A stretch of 62,593 nt of DNA from Streptomyces composti. Lineage in GTDB: Bacteria; Actinomycetota; Actinomycetes; Streptomycetales; Streptomycetaceae. The stretch lies in NCBI RefSeq assembly GCF_012034205.1, contig NZ_JAATEM010000039.1, forward strand, positions 1 to 62,593, given 5' to 3'. How positions within the stretch are numbered: the stretch's first letter is position 1; every line of letters starts with the position of its first letter. The notes under the pieces are model-generated. The model was not told the DNA's origin. It searched no databases and saw only the letters and a program-made list of their open reading frames with translations. This document shows positions 1 to 7,536 of the stretch, piece after piece. Both the position numbers and the translations under genes were made by a program.

Positions 1-45
1 ACAACACTGACCGAGCTGAGGGCCTCTGTGGCCGATGCGACGGCT

Positions 46-1488
46 TCAGGTGCAGTCGGGACGCCGCACCAACCGGTGTCCCCTCAACTCTCTGCCACAT
101 CGGGCCAGTTCGCGTTCCCAGCCTTCCTCCGTTCCGATCAGGTGGGGACTCTCGTACAGGCCGGCACGGACCTCGGCTTCTGTCAGACGCCGGTACTTCG
201 GCACGTCCGGGTCATCTTCGGCCAGGAACTCGTGCTTGCGATGCAGAAGTGGGCGGTTGACTGAGTCTGCGTAAGAAGTGAAGGAGGACTTGAGGGTCCT
301 CAAGTCGACGGCGTAGGAAGCGGCCAGTCGGGGGTGCGGGTCCGTGTCGAACTCCGGGTAGTCGAGCCAGCTGACGCCTCGGCCTTGGTGGCGGAGTTTC
401 ACGACCGACCACTCGCCAGGCCGGCCGGCGGCGATGCTGGCGCATTGCTCGTACAGGCGCAGCACGGTCGGGATGCGATGGAGAGCGCGGCGGTGGACGT
501 ACAGAGCAGTGGCTGTGAACTTTCCGGCGATAGACCCGTTCATGGCTCGGCGGACGTAGGCGTCATCGCGCAGCTTGAACAGCAGGCGGTCTGCCCGCTT
601 GCATGCCTCCGTGTACGACGGAAAGAAGGCGCGGATGTCGAGCTGGACGGGAAGTGGCAGACTGCTTGCCGGGCCTCGGCCATGGAACAACTCGACGGCG
701 AGGAAGAGCAGCGTGTCGAGAGCAGCCCGTTCTGCACCGCGTTCCACCTTCACGGGGTCCGCTTCCTGCTCGGCAAGGCGCTTCAGCTCGGCGGGACGGA
801 GGTGACCGAGGAGGCTAATGATCGGCTGCGGCATTTCCTCCAGCTGCGGCATCCGGCCGCGCTGTTCCAAGTGGGCGACGACCGCACTGATCGCCGACGC
901 GGTGTCCTCGGATGCCAACCACTCGCCATCCGGCGCGATCTGTCGGGCCAGGTAGCTGAGGCGTGCCGAGTCGTCCTTGAAGGCGTAGACGATGCCGGGC
1001 GCCGCTGACAAGCAGCGCACGCCCGTGGCTTCCTCGACATAGTCCCGGAGCTCTCCCGCGGCGTAAAGGTGCTGAAATGTCCGGCGCTGGGTGAGGATGC
1101 CGTCACCGTACTCGATCCCCTTGATCTGGTTGCGCTCCCAGCGCAACCGCGCAGACACCACCAGCACGGAGCCAGCCAGCTCCCAGGCTCGCAGGAGCGT
1201 CCGCCGCCGTTCTGTGGGGTCCTCGATGACGTTAAGCACATAAGTGAGAAGTACGACGTCAGCCGGCCGACGCTGCCCTTCCGGGAAATGCACCGGGTCC
1301 CAGCCCGTGACGTCAAGGCCAAGATGCTGAAGTGCGCGCACATCGCCACCGCGCCCGCACCCGTAGTCCAGGACTGCCATCCCAGGCCGCAACTGGAGAT
1401 CGCCGAGGGCACGGCGAGCGGGAAGCGAGAGTCTGGCTCGGCCGATGGCCGTGTGATGTCGCTGACTTCCCCAGAGCTGTTGTGTCAT
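46..1488 (-). CDS. DNA phosphorothioation-associated putative methyltransferase
   Basis: A 480-residue class I SAM-dependent methyltransferase. The SAM-binding glycine motif DYGCGRGG is at residues 41-48, followed by an acidic strand-2 region (GWDPVHFP) and the stretch VVLLTYVLNVIEDP. The whole N-terminal half resembles the family found beside dnd (DNA phosphorothioation) genes; the methylated substrate of that family is unknown to me. The ATG at 1488 is preceded by a GAGGG ribosome site; an upstream in-frame TTG at 1506 is less likely. It is read leftwards, so any dnd genes would lie outside the window to the left. Family assignment is from recalled sequence character; function is inferred. 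Confidence 0.8.
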   Translation of the reverse strand: MTQQLWGSQRHHTAIGRARLSLPARRALGDLQLRPGMAVLDYGCGRGGDVRALQHLGLDVTGWDPVHFPEGQRRPADVVLLTYVLNVIEDPTERRRTLLRAWELAGSVLVVSARLRWERNQIKGIEYGDGILTQRRTFQHLYAAGELRDYVEEATGVRCLSAAPGIVYAFKDDSARLSYLARQIAPDGEWLASEDTASAISAVVAHLEQRGRMPQLEEMPQPIISLLGHLRPAELKRLAEQEADPVKVERGAERAALDTLLFLAVELFHGRGPASSLPLPVQLDIRAFFPSYTEACKRADRLLFKLRDDAYVRRAMNGSIAGKFTATALYVHRRALHRIPTVLRLYEQCASIAAGRPGEWSVVKLRHQGRGVSWLDYPEFDTDPHPRLAASYAVDLRTLKSSFTSYADSVNRPLLHRKHEFLAEDDPDVPKYRRLTEAEVRAGLYESPHLIGTEEGWERELARCGRELRGHRLVRRPDCT

Positions 1489-1575
1489 CGGTGTCCCTCG
1501 ATACAACGGACCTGCCGGCTACGACTTCACCGCACCCTACGCTGGCACGTCCTCCTAGATCCAGAGAGGCAGCAA

Positions 1576-1893
1576 ATGGGCACTTACGGCAAGTTGGTAA
1601 GGGACCAGATCCCTGAAATCATCACAGCCGAGGGGCGCGAGCCGATCACATACGTTGCCTCACCCGACGAATACCACAGAAGGCTCCGAGAAAAGCTGAC
1701 CGAAGAAGTCGCCGAGTTTCTATCAGCGGACGACGCTGCTGCCCTAGGCGAGCTTGTCGACGTCTTGGAAGTCGTGCATGCCCTCGCTATGAGCCTCGGC
1801 ATCGACTCGGTAGCGCTAGAAGAACTGCGCCAGGCAAAGGAACGGGAGAGAGGCGGTTTCACACGTCGGATCGTCTGGACGGGAAACCGGTGA
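1576..1893 (+). CDS. MazG-like nucleoside triphosphate pyrophosphohydrolase
   Basis: A 105-residue, single-domain all-alpha NTP pyrophosphohydrolase of the MazG / phosphoribosyl-ATP pyrophosphohydrolase-like superfamily. The metal-binding pattern is visible as EEVAE at 43-47 and ELVD at 59-62, and the N-terminus (YGKLVRDQIPEII) is typical of the short form. Such enzymes hydrolyse non-canonical or excess NTPs to NMP plus pyrophosphate. The ATG at 1576 has a GAGAGG site just upstream. It diverges from the methyltransferase gene (starts about 90 nt apart) and converges on the nuclease-like gene. Similar genes often sit in defence or phage-derived regions, so a role in nucleotide sanitation or anti-phage depletion is possible but not shown. 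Confidence 0.85.
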   Translation: MGTYGKLVRDQIPEIITAEGREPITYVASPDEYHRRLREKLTEEVAEFLSADDAAALGELVDVLEVVHALAMSLGIDSVALEELRQAKERERGGFTRRIVWTGNR

Positions 1894-2006
1894 TCTACAG
1901 ATCGGGCTCAATCGGGTCCACTGCCAGCACATACCCACCAGGTCGATAGGCGCCACGGAAGGATCACAACCCGAGCACCTCGTGCTAATACGCTGCCCTT
2001 GGCCTG

Positions 2007-2918
2007 TCAGGCTGCGGCGTAACTGGCACGGAACAGGTCCTGTGCTCGATCCAGATCCCGTGGGGTGCGAAGCCGCACCTCCAGATCACCCGTCCCGTGG
2101 TGGCCGAGCCCTGTCACATCGCGGGTGAAGCCGGGTACCAGGTCGGTCTCCTTCGGATCGACCTTGAGGTAGACGACGAGCTTGGACTTCTGGGGCGGGC
2201 ACACGCAGGCGAAGTTCCGCAGGCGCTGATACGCCCGGTAGGTCTTTCGCTGAACGCGGTTCACGCCGTCCCCGAGGCCGAGCAGTGTCTCGTCCAGCGC
2301 TTGCGCCAGCTCGTCCAGCGCCATGCGCTGGCCATCGTCCACTGCCGCCGCAGCCGGCAGTCCGCGGAACCGTCGTACGGTCGGCGACCCGCCACTGACG
2401 GAGGCCACAGTCTCGAGGCCGAGCAGGTCCGTACCGAAGAGTTGGTAGCGGACCAGGTCGATGCTGCGCCGGTGCTCGCGCACGGCGTGCACGTCGTAGC
2501 GGGTGAAATCCCCGGCGATGCAGATCAGCCTCGGGCTGCCCCAGAGCACGTGGGCCGCGGCCCGGGCCCCGAGCCGGTCGCGGACCAGATGCTCGAACTC
2601 CGCGCGGTGGTCCATGAGCCATGCCAGGTAGAACAGGCCCTGGTTGATGACACCTGCGTCGACACCACGCTTGTACTCGACGATGACCGGAGCCCCGTTC
2701 TCATCCAGCCCGAGAGAGTCGATCCGGCCGGCGTGCACCGGCCCGGTGCTGTATTCGCTCGCCAGGAACCGGACGCCCAGCAGCATCTCCATGTGCGCCT
2801 CAACGAGGCTCTGCACATCTGCTTCGATCTCAGCAAGGCGCGGCGTGACCTCAGTCACGCCGCGTTTCGTTGTGTCCGTACGGAACAGCTTCAAGCCGAC
2901 CACCCCCGTTTGTCGCAT
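2007..2918 (-). CDS. DUF5655-type protein with PD-(D/E)XK nuclease-like core
   Basis: A roughly 303-residue protein. A candidate PD-(D/E)XK core is visible as GRID (Asp67), then VIVEYK (Glu81, Lys83) after a short strand, preceded by a helix with Glu40/His42. It resembles NucS/DUF91-like nucleases and proteins annotated DUF5655. The C-terminal third (SKLVVYLKVDP..., RDVTGLGHHGTGDLEVRL) matches the small domain of that family. The start is uncertain: the frame stays open upstream to 3104, ATG 2918 has no good ribosome site, and GTG 2903 is also possible. Function (nuclease or nucleic-acid binding) is inferred. It shares an accessory segment with the methyltransferase and MazG-like genes. Confidence 0.7.
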   Translation of the reverse strand: MRQTGVVGLKLFRTDTTKRGVTEVTPRLAEIEADVQSLVEAHMEMLLGVRFLASEYSTGPVHAGRIDSLGLDENGAPVIVEYKRGVDAGVINQGLFYLAWLMDHRAEFEHLVRDRLGARAAAHVLWGSPRLICIAGDFTRYDVHAVREHRRSIDLVRYQLFGTDLLGLETVASVSGGSPTVRRFRGLPAAAAVDDGQRMALDELAQALDETLLGLGDGVNRVQRKTYRAYQRLRNFACVCPPQKSKLVVYLKVDPKETDLVPGFTRDVTGLGHHGTGDLEVRLRTPRDLDRAQDLFRASYAAA

Positions 2919-3461
2919 CAGAGATCGACAACGCCGGGCAAGCAGAGATTTGTTTCCGCAACGGGAGTTAATTTGCCTGAAGGAGGTGTACTGGTGGTCC
3001 GACCGCTCGGGGTCGCGCCCAGCCGAGACGCTCCAGTCGGGCCCCGCTGACGCTGATCGTGCAGCGCGCACCAGAGACACTCGTTGCCCCGCGTCCAACG
3101 TCATGTCGTCGGCGGGTGTCCGGGCAGCCCGCTTCAGAAGACTCGTGAGCTCGCCACCTGGCTGCAGTACGGGGGTTGCGGCACTCCGGCGCTAGCTCTG
3201 CTCCGCCTCCGCTACGTGGTCTCCACCAGCTCGTGCAGTTCTGCGTTAGCGCACGCCACCCATATCAGCGCACCTTCGATCAGACCTATGCGGCCAGCCT
3301 ACCCCGACGGCGTGGCCGCCAGAGCGCCTGAGCAGCAACGCAAGCGGCCCTGACAGCCCATCAGAACGAGCGTCAAATGAGCGTCACGAGCGTCATTTCA
3401 GCGTCAAGATATCGCCCGTAACGCCCACACCGCACATAATGCGCGCGCATAAAACCGCAGG
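2919..3461. other. Gene-poor junction between accessory and core DNA
   Basis: About 540 bases without a convincing gene; the frame of the leftward nuclease-like protein stays open through 3104 but shows no conserved character there. Base composition is patchier and more A/T-containing than in the core genes. The right part carries four copies of a 7-nt direct repeat (3369-3406). No tRNA, integrase or obvious att core was recognised. It separates the dnd-associated cassette from conserved Streptomyces genes and may hold the promoter of the leftward gene. Confidence 0.5.
3369..3406. repeat. Four direct repeats of AGCGTCA
   Basis: AGCGTCA occurs at 3369-3375, 3380-3386, 3389-3395 and 3400-3406. 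Start-to-start spacings are 11, 9 and 11 nt, close to one helical turn each. The array could be an operator or protein-binding iteron; it could also be a recombination-associated scar. It sits between the 3' end of the RNA methyltransferase gene and the upstream region of the nuclease-like gene. Confidence 0.7.
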
Positions 3462-4790
3462 TCAGGAGCCCTTCGCGGCCGGTTCAAGGATCGCGACACA
3501 CTCAACGTGGTGGGTCATCGGGAACAGGTCGAACACGCGCAGCGTCCGCACCCGGTATCCGCCGTCCCGGAAGTAGCCCAGGTCCCGGGCCAGGGCGGCC
3601 GGGTCGCAGGCCACGTAGGCGATGCGGCGGGCGCCGAGGGTGGAGATCAGGGAGACGGTCTTGCGGCCGGCGCCGGCACGGGGCGGGTCGAGGACGATCA
3701 GATCGGTCTCGGTGATGCCGGTACGCGGCAGAACCGACTCGACCTTGCCCCGCTCGATGCGGACCCGCGGGAAGTCCGCGAGGTTGTGCCGCGCGTCCTC
3801 CACCGCCTGCTTGCCGGACTCGATGCCGAGCACCGCACCCGACTCGCCGACCCGGTCGGCCAGGGCACCGGCGAACAGGCCGGCACCGCAGTACAGGTCG
3901 AGCGCCATGTCGCCCTTGCGCGGCAGCAGGCCCTGCATGACCGCGGTGACCAGGGTGTCGGCGGCCTTCGGGTGGACCTGCCAGAAGCCGCCGGCGCCGA
4001 CCCGGTAGGTGCGGCCGTCGGCGCGTTCACGGACGTAGGGGCGGCCGTGCACACGGTGGATGCCGCCGGTGCGCTCGTTCACGCGCAGTACGGACACCGG
4101 ACGGTCCAGTTCGACCAGGGGAAGCCGGGCGCCGGGCTTCGGGGTCAGCACCACCTGGCGGTCCTGGGAGCCGGTCGCCGCGATCGCCTCGACGGAGTCC
4201 ATGCCGGTCCAGTCGCGCTTCTCGATGCCGAGTTCGCTGATGCCGTCGGCGGCGATGAGGCAGTGGTCGATCGGCTCGACCTCGTGCGAGCGGTGCCGGC
4301 GCAGCCCGGCCCGGCCGTCCGGGGTGACCGCGTACTGGACGCGGGTCCGCCAGGCCGGGACCTCGCCCGCGGGCACCTTGTCGCCCTCGGCGGGCACCAC
4401 GGTGCCGTCCCAGCCGGCCTCCTCCGGCGTGAGCCCGGCCAGCCGCTTCAGCTGCTCGGCGACGACCTCGCCCTTCAGCCGCCGCTGCGCGCCCGGCTTG
4501 GCGTGCTGCCAGTCACAGCCGCCGCAGCGGCCGGGGCCGGCGTAGGGGCAGGGCGGGTCGATGCGGTCCTTTGCGGCCTCCAGCACTCGCACGGCGTCGG
4601 CGCGCAGGAAGCGGGCGCCCTCCTCGCCCTCCGTGACGCGGGCGACGACGCGCTCACCGGGCAGGGAGTGCCGGACGAAGAGCACCTGACCCTCCGGCGT
4701 GCGGGCCACGCAGTGGCCTCCGTGGGCGACGGGGCCGACCTCGACCTCGTACTCCTCCCCCACCAGCGATTTCCTCGGTTCTGCCTGCAT
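3462..4790 (-). CDS. TRAM-domain 23S rRNA/tRNA uracil-C5 methyltransferase (RlmD/TrmA family)
   Basis: A 442-residue RNA m5U methyltransferase. An N-terminal TRAM domain (about 9-70) is followed by an iron-sulfur cysteine set, Cys81, Cys89, Cys92 and Cys177, as in RlmD-like enzymes. The SAM motif DLYCGAGLFAG is at 298-308, DPPRAG at 368-373, and the catalytic nucleophile Cys395 lies in YVACDP; Glu430 fits the general base near the C-terminus. The enzyme methylates C5 of a specific uridine in rRNA or tRNA using SAM. Which uridine cannot be told from sequence. No strong ribosome site is seen at the ATG. It is the first clearly core gene on the left. Confidence 0.9.
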   Translation of the reverse strand: MQAEPRKSLVGEEYEVEVGPVAHGGHCVARTPEGQVLFVRHSLPGERVVARVTEGEEGARFLRADAVRVLEAAKDRIDPPCPYAGPGRCGGCDWQHAKPGAQRRLKGEVVAEQLKRLAGLTPEEAGWDGTVVPAEGDKVPAGEVPAWRTRVQYAVTPDGRAGLRRHRSHEVEPIDHCLIAADGISELGIEKRDWTGMDSVEAIAATGSQDRQVVLTPKPGARLPLVELDRPVSVLRVNERTGGIHRVHGRPYVRERADGRTYRVGAGGFWQVHPKAADTLVTAVMQGLLPRKGDMALDLYCGAGLFAGALADRVGESGAVLGIESGKQAVEDARHNLADFPRVRIERGKVESVLPRTGITETDLIVLDPPRAGAGRKTVSLISTLGARRIAYVACDPAALARDLGYFRDGGYRVRTLRVFDLFPMTHHVECVAILEPAAKGS

Positions 4791-4983
4791 GGCGGGGTGA
4801 CTCCACTACGTCGAGAGGGTTGGGCCTGGCCGGTCGCGGGCCGGGCGGGCGGTCCCCGGCAACCCCGAGGGTCCGCGAGTCCGCGCGTCCGCGACAACAG
4901 CCCACCAGTCTACGTGGGTGACACGGAGGTCCGCGCCGGGTGCGCCCGGGTGTGGGTGAGGAGCGAACGCCGGAGGCCCGGGG

Positions 4984-7041
4984 CTAGGTGTCGGACCGGC
5001 TGTTCGCCGGGGTCTCCTTGGTGCGCTCGGCCGGGCCGCGGCGGACCGAGCCGGGAGCCGTCCACTCCTGGCGCTTGCGGGCGCGCCGCTTCGCGGCCTC
5101 GGAGGAGCGCAGCTGGTACGGCACGGAGGTGACCATCACACCGGGCGTGAACAGCAGCCGGCCCTTGAGGCGGAGCGCGCTCTGGTTGTGCAGCAGGTGT
5201 TCGTACCAGTGGCCGACCACGTACTCGGGGATGATCACCGAGACCACGTCGCGGGGTGACTCCCTGCGCAGCGACTTGACGTACTCGATGACCGGCCGGG
5301 TGATCTCCCGGTACGGGGAGTCCAGCACCTTCAGCGGTACGTCGATGCCGCGCCGCTCCCACTCCTCGCGCAGATCCCTGGTCTCCTCCGGGTCGACGTT
5401 GACGGTGAGCGCCTCCAGGGAGTCGGAGCGCATCAGCTTGGCGTAGGCGAGGGCGCGCAGGGCGGGCCGGTGGATCTTGGAGACCAGGACGACGGAGTGG
5501 ACCCGGGAGGGGCGCACCATGTCGTCGCCGGGGGCCTCCGGGGCGGCGATCTCTTCGAAGACGCGGTCGTAGTGGCGGCGGATCGCCGTCATGGTCCCGT
5601 AGAAGATGCACATGCCGAGCAGGGCGACCCAGGCGCCGTGGGTGAACTTGGTGACCAACACGACGACCAGGACCAGGCCGGTCAGGCAGGCACCGAAGGC
5701 GTTGATGGCCCGGGAGCGGATCATGTGCCGGCGGGCGGTCCTGTCGGTCTCGGTGGCCAGCAGGCGGTTCCAGTGCCGGACCATGCCGGACTGGCTGAGC
5801 GTGAAGGCGACGAACACGCCGACGATGTAGAGCTGGATCAGCCGGGTGGAGTCGGCGCCGTAGACCCAGACCAGCAGTCCGGCGGCTCCGGCGAGCAGCA
5901 CGATGCCGTTGGAGAAGGCGAGCCGGTCGCCGCGGGTGTGCAGCTGGCGCGGGAGGTAGCGGTCCTGGGCGAGGATCGAGCCGAGCAGGGGGAAGCCGTT
6001 GTAGGCGGTGTTGGCGGCGAGGAAGAGGACCAGCGCGGTGGCCGCGGCGAGGAGGATGAACAGGACCGAGCCGTGTCCGAAGACGGCCTCGGCGACCTGG
6101 GAGATCACCGGGTGCTGGATGTAGTCGGCGCCGACCGGGGTGCCGTCGCGCAGCAGGTCCTCGGCGGGGTTCTCGGCCATGCGGACCTTGGTGACCGCGG
6201 CCAGGGCGATGATCCCGCAGAACATGGTGACGGCGAGCAGGCCCATCAGGGCCAGCGTGGTCGCCGCGTTCCTCGCCTTGGGCCTGCGGAAGGCCGGGAC
6301 TCCGTTGGAGAGGGCCTCCACTCCGGTGAGCGCGGCGCACCCGGAGGAGAAGGCGCGCAGCAGCAGGAAGACGAGGGCGAAACCGGCGAGTCCGGGGTGC
6401 TCCGGTTCGATCTCGAGGTCGGCGGTGGGGGCGCGCATCTCGTCGCCGAGCACAAGACCGCGGAAGGCGCCCCAGGCGATCATGGCGAAGATGCCGGTGA
6501 CGAAGACGTAGGTGGGGATGGCGAAGAGGGTGCCGGACTCTTTGACTCCGCGCAGGTTCATCAGGGTCAGCAGCACGATCACGCCGATGGCGCAGGCCAC
6601 TTTGTGCTCGACGACGAAGGGGACGGCGGAGCCCAGGTTCTCGATGCCGGCGGAGATCGACACGGCGACGGTGAGGACGTAGTCGACCAGCAGGGCGCTG
6701 GCCACGGTCAGCCCGGCCCTGCGGCCGAGGTTGGTGCCGGCCACCTCGTAGTCGCCGCCGCCGCTCGGGTAGGCGTGCACGTTCTGCCGGTAGGAGGCGA
6801 CGACGGTGAGCATCAGCACGACGACCGCGGCGGCGATCCAGGGGCTGAAGTGGTAGGCCGACAGGCCCGCGACGGACAGGACCAGCAGTACCTCGCCGGG
6901 CGCGTAGGCCACGGAGGACAACGGGTCGGAGGCGAAGACGGGCAGTGCCACGCGCTTGGGGAGGAGGGTCTCGCCCAGCCGGTCACTGCGCAGTGCGCGC
7001 CCGATCAGGATCCGTTTGGGCACGTCGGTCAGTTTGGACAC
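4984..7041 (-). CDS. APC family permease (KUP/amino-acid transporter-like)
   Basis: A 685-residue membrane protein with about twelve hydrophobic segments in its first 500 residues and a soluble C-terminal domain of roughly 170 residues (MVRPSRVHSVVLVSKIHRPA onward). The N-terminal motif FASDPLSSVAYAPGE, with its Ser/Tyr-rich unwound helix, is the APC superfamily substrate site. The substrate is unknown; adjacency to two TrkA-type NAD-binding proteins makes K+ or amino acids plausible. The GTG start (SKLTDVPKRIL) is chosen because it matches the conserved N-terminus and lies 8 nt after a TACGAT box; an upstream in-frame TTG at 7080 is less likely. Confidence 0.9.
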   Translation of the reverse strand: MSKLTDVPKRILIGRALRSDRLGETLLPKRVALPVFASDPLSSVAYAPGEVLLVLSVAGLSAYHFSPWIAAAVVVLMLTVVASYRQNVHAYPSGGGDYEVAGTNLGRRAGLTVASALLVDYVLTVAVSISAGIENLGSAVPFVVEHKVACAIGVIVLLTLMNLRGVKESGTLFAIPTYVFVTGIFAMIAWGAFRGLVLGDEMRAPTADLEIEPEHPGLAGFALVFLLLRAFSSGCAALTGVEALSNGVPAFRRPKARNAATTLALMGLLAVTMFCGIIALAAVTKVRMAENPAEDLLRDGTPVGADYIQHPVISQVAEAVFGHGSVLFILLAAATALVLFLAANTAYNGFPLLGSILAQDRYLPRQLHTRGDRLAFSNGIVLLAGAAGLLVWVYGADSTRLIQLYIVGVFVAFTLSQSGMVRHWNRLLATETDRTARRHMIRSRAINAFGACLTGLVLVVVLVTKFTHGAWVALLGMCIFYGTMTAIRRHYDRVFEEIAAPEAPGDDMVRPSRVHSVVLVSKIHRPALRALAYAKLMRSDSLEALTVNVDPEETRDLREEWERRGIDVPLKVLDSPYREITRPVIEYVKSLRRESPRDVVSVIIPEYVVGHWYEHLLHNQSALRLKGRLLFTPGVMVTSVPYQLRSSEAAKRRARKRQEWTAPGSVRRGPAERTKETPANSRSDT

Positions 7042-7049
7042 AACAGAGG

Positions 7050-7080
7050 ATCGTAAGCCTTTGCACACAGGCACGCCCAA
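7050..7080 (-). promoter_or_regulatory. Candidate leaderless promoter of the APC permease
   Basis: On the minus strand TTGGGC (7080-7075) is followed after 19 nt by TACGAT (7055-7050), and the GTG start begins 8 nt later at 7041. No Shine-Dalgarno sequence lies between. This fits a vegetative (HrdB-type) promoter giving a leaderless mRNA. The -35 match is weak. Confidence 0.55.
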
Positions 7081-7270
7081 CCGCCACCCCAGATCCGAAC
7101 GGCTCCGCCCGCCCTCTGCTCACCGGGTGAAACACGGCCCCGGCGGGGCCGCGGATTGCGCACGCCGGGCCGCTTTCATGCCTCTATGACGGGGCCCGCC
7201 ATGACGTCGAGACGGAGTGCCGTGCCGGTCGTATCGGAGTCCTGCCGTGCCCGGCGGGACGGAGTCCTGT
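7081..7270. other. Intergenic region, first part
   Basis: Start of the roughly 400-base gap between the permease and the small peptide gene. No open frame has convincing start signals. The second half of the gap is filled by the tandem repeats at 7271-7326 and 7346-7372. A promoter for the downstream peptide presumably lies here but no clear -35/-10 pair stands out. Confidence 0.4.
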
Positions 7271-7326
7271 CGTGACAGTCGTGACTGAGTCATGCCGTGA
7301 CAGTCGTGACTGAGTCATGCCGTGAC
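7271..7326. repeat. Two perfect 25-bp tandem repeats with palindromic cores
   Basis: A 25-bp unit is repeated exactly at 7271-7295 and 7296-7320, with the first six bases of a third copy at 7321-7326. Each unit contains the palindrome TGACTGAGTCA (7282-7292 and 7307-7317) and a second GTGAC half-site. The arrangement suggests a pair of binding sites one repeat apart, or a young tandem duplication. It lies about 115 bases upstream of the 31-residue peptide gene. Confidence 0.9.
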
Positions 7327-7345
7327 GGGCTCCGTACTGCTTCAT

Positions 7346-7372
7346 GACGATCACGACGATCACGACGATCAC
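7346..7372. repeat. Three perfect 9-bp repeats (GACGATCAC)
   Basis: GACGATCAC is repeated three times without interruption at 7346-7354, 7355-7363 and 7364-7372. It lies between the 25-bp repeats and the small peptide gene. It may be replication-slippage DNA or a short array of binding sites. Confidence 0.9.
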
Positions 7373-7440
7373 CATGCGACGAACGCCGGGCTCCGCCCGC
7401 CCGTCCGGGCCGGGCCACGGCGTCCCTCCTGGGAGGTCCC

Positions 7441-7536
7441 ATGCACTCGGGTGCGGAACTGATCGGCGCCGCGGTCGCCCTGCTCGGCCTCGGGCTGCTC
7501 GCGCTGGCGAGCGTGCGCAGCATCACGCGCCGCTGA
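7441..7536 (+). CDS. 31-residue single-pass membrane peptide
   Basis: A 31-codon frame starting with ATG. A GGGAGG ribosome site lies just upstream, among the clearest in this part of the window. The peptide begins MHSGAELIGAAVALLG, continues with a Leu/Ala-rich stretch forming one membrane helix (about residues 7-24), and ends in SITRR, a positively charged tail giving an N-out/C-in topology by the positive-inside rule. It overlaps the last 14 bases of the convergent sugar-kinase gene. I do not recognise a family. Very small hydrophobic proteins of this form can be regulators of membrane complexes or type I toxins, but nothing here shows which. Confidence 0.65.
   Translation: MHSGAELIGAAVALLGLGLLALASVRSITRR

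Noticed and set aside
1069..1575. N-terminal extension of the MazG-like gene
   Set aside because: It is antisense to the methyltransferase gene and unlike any MazG domain; ATG 1576 has a ribosome site.
5470..7056. A 528-residue Gly/Asp/Glu-rich frame opposite the APC permease
   Set aside because: Composition is that of an antisense shadow; the permease has clear membrane helices and family motifs on the other strand.
7184..7375. A short leftward frame with a Val/Ile-rich start (MVIVVIVVIV)
   Set aside because: The hydrophobic start is produced entirely by the 9-bp repeat at 7346-7372; no ribosome site or conservation evidence.
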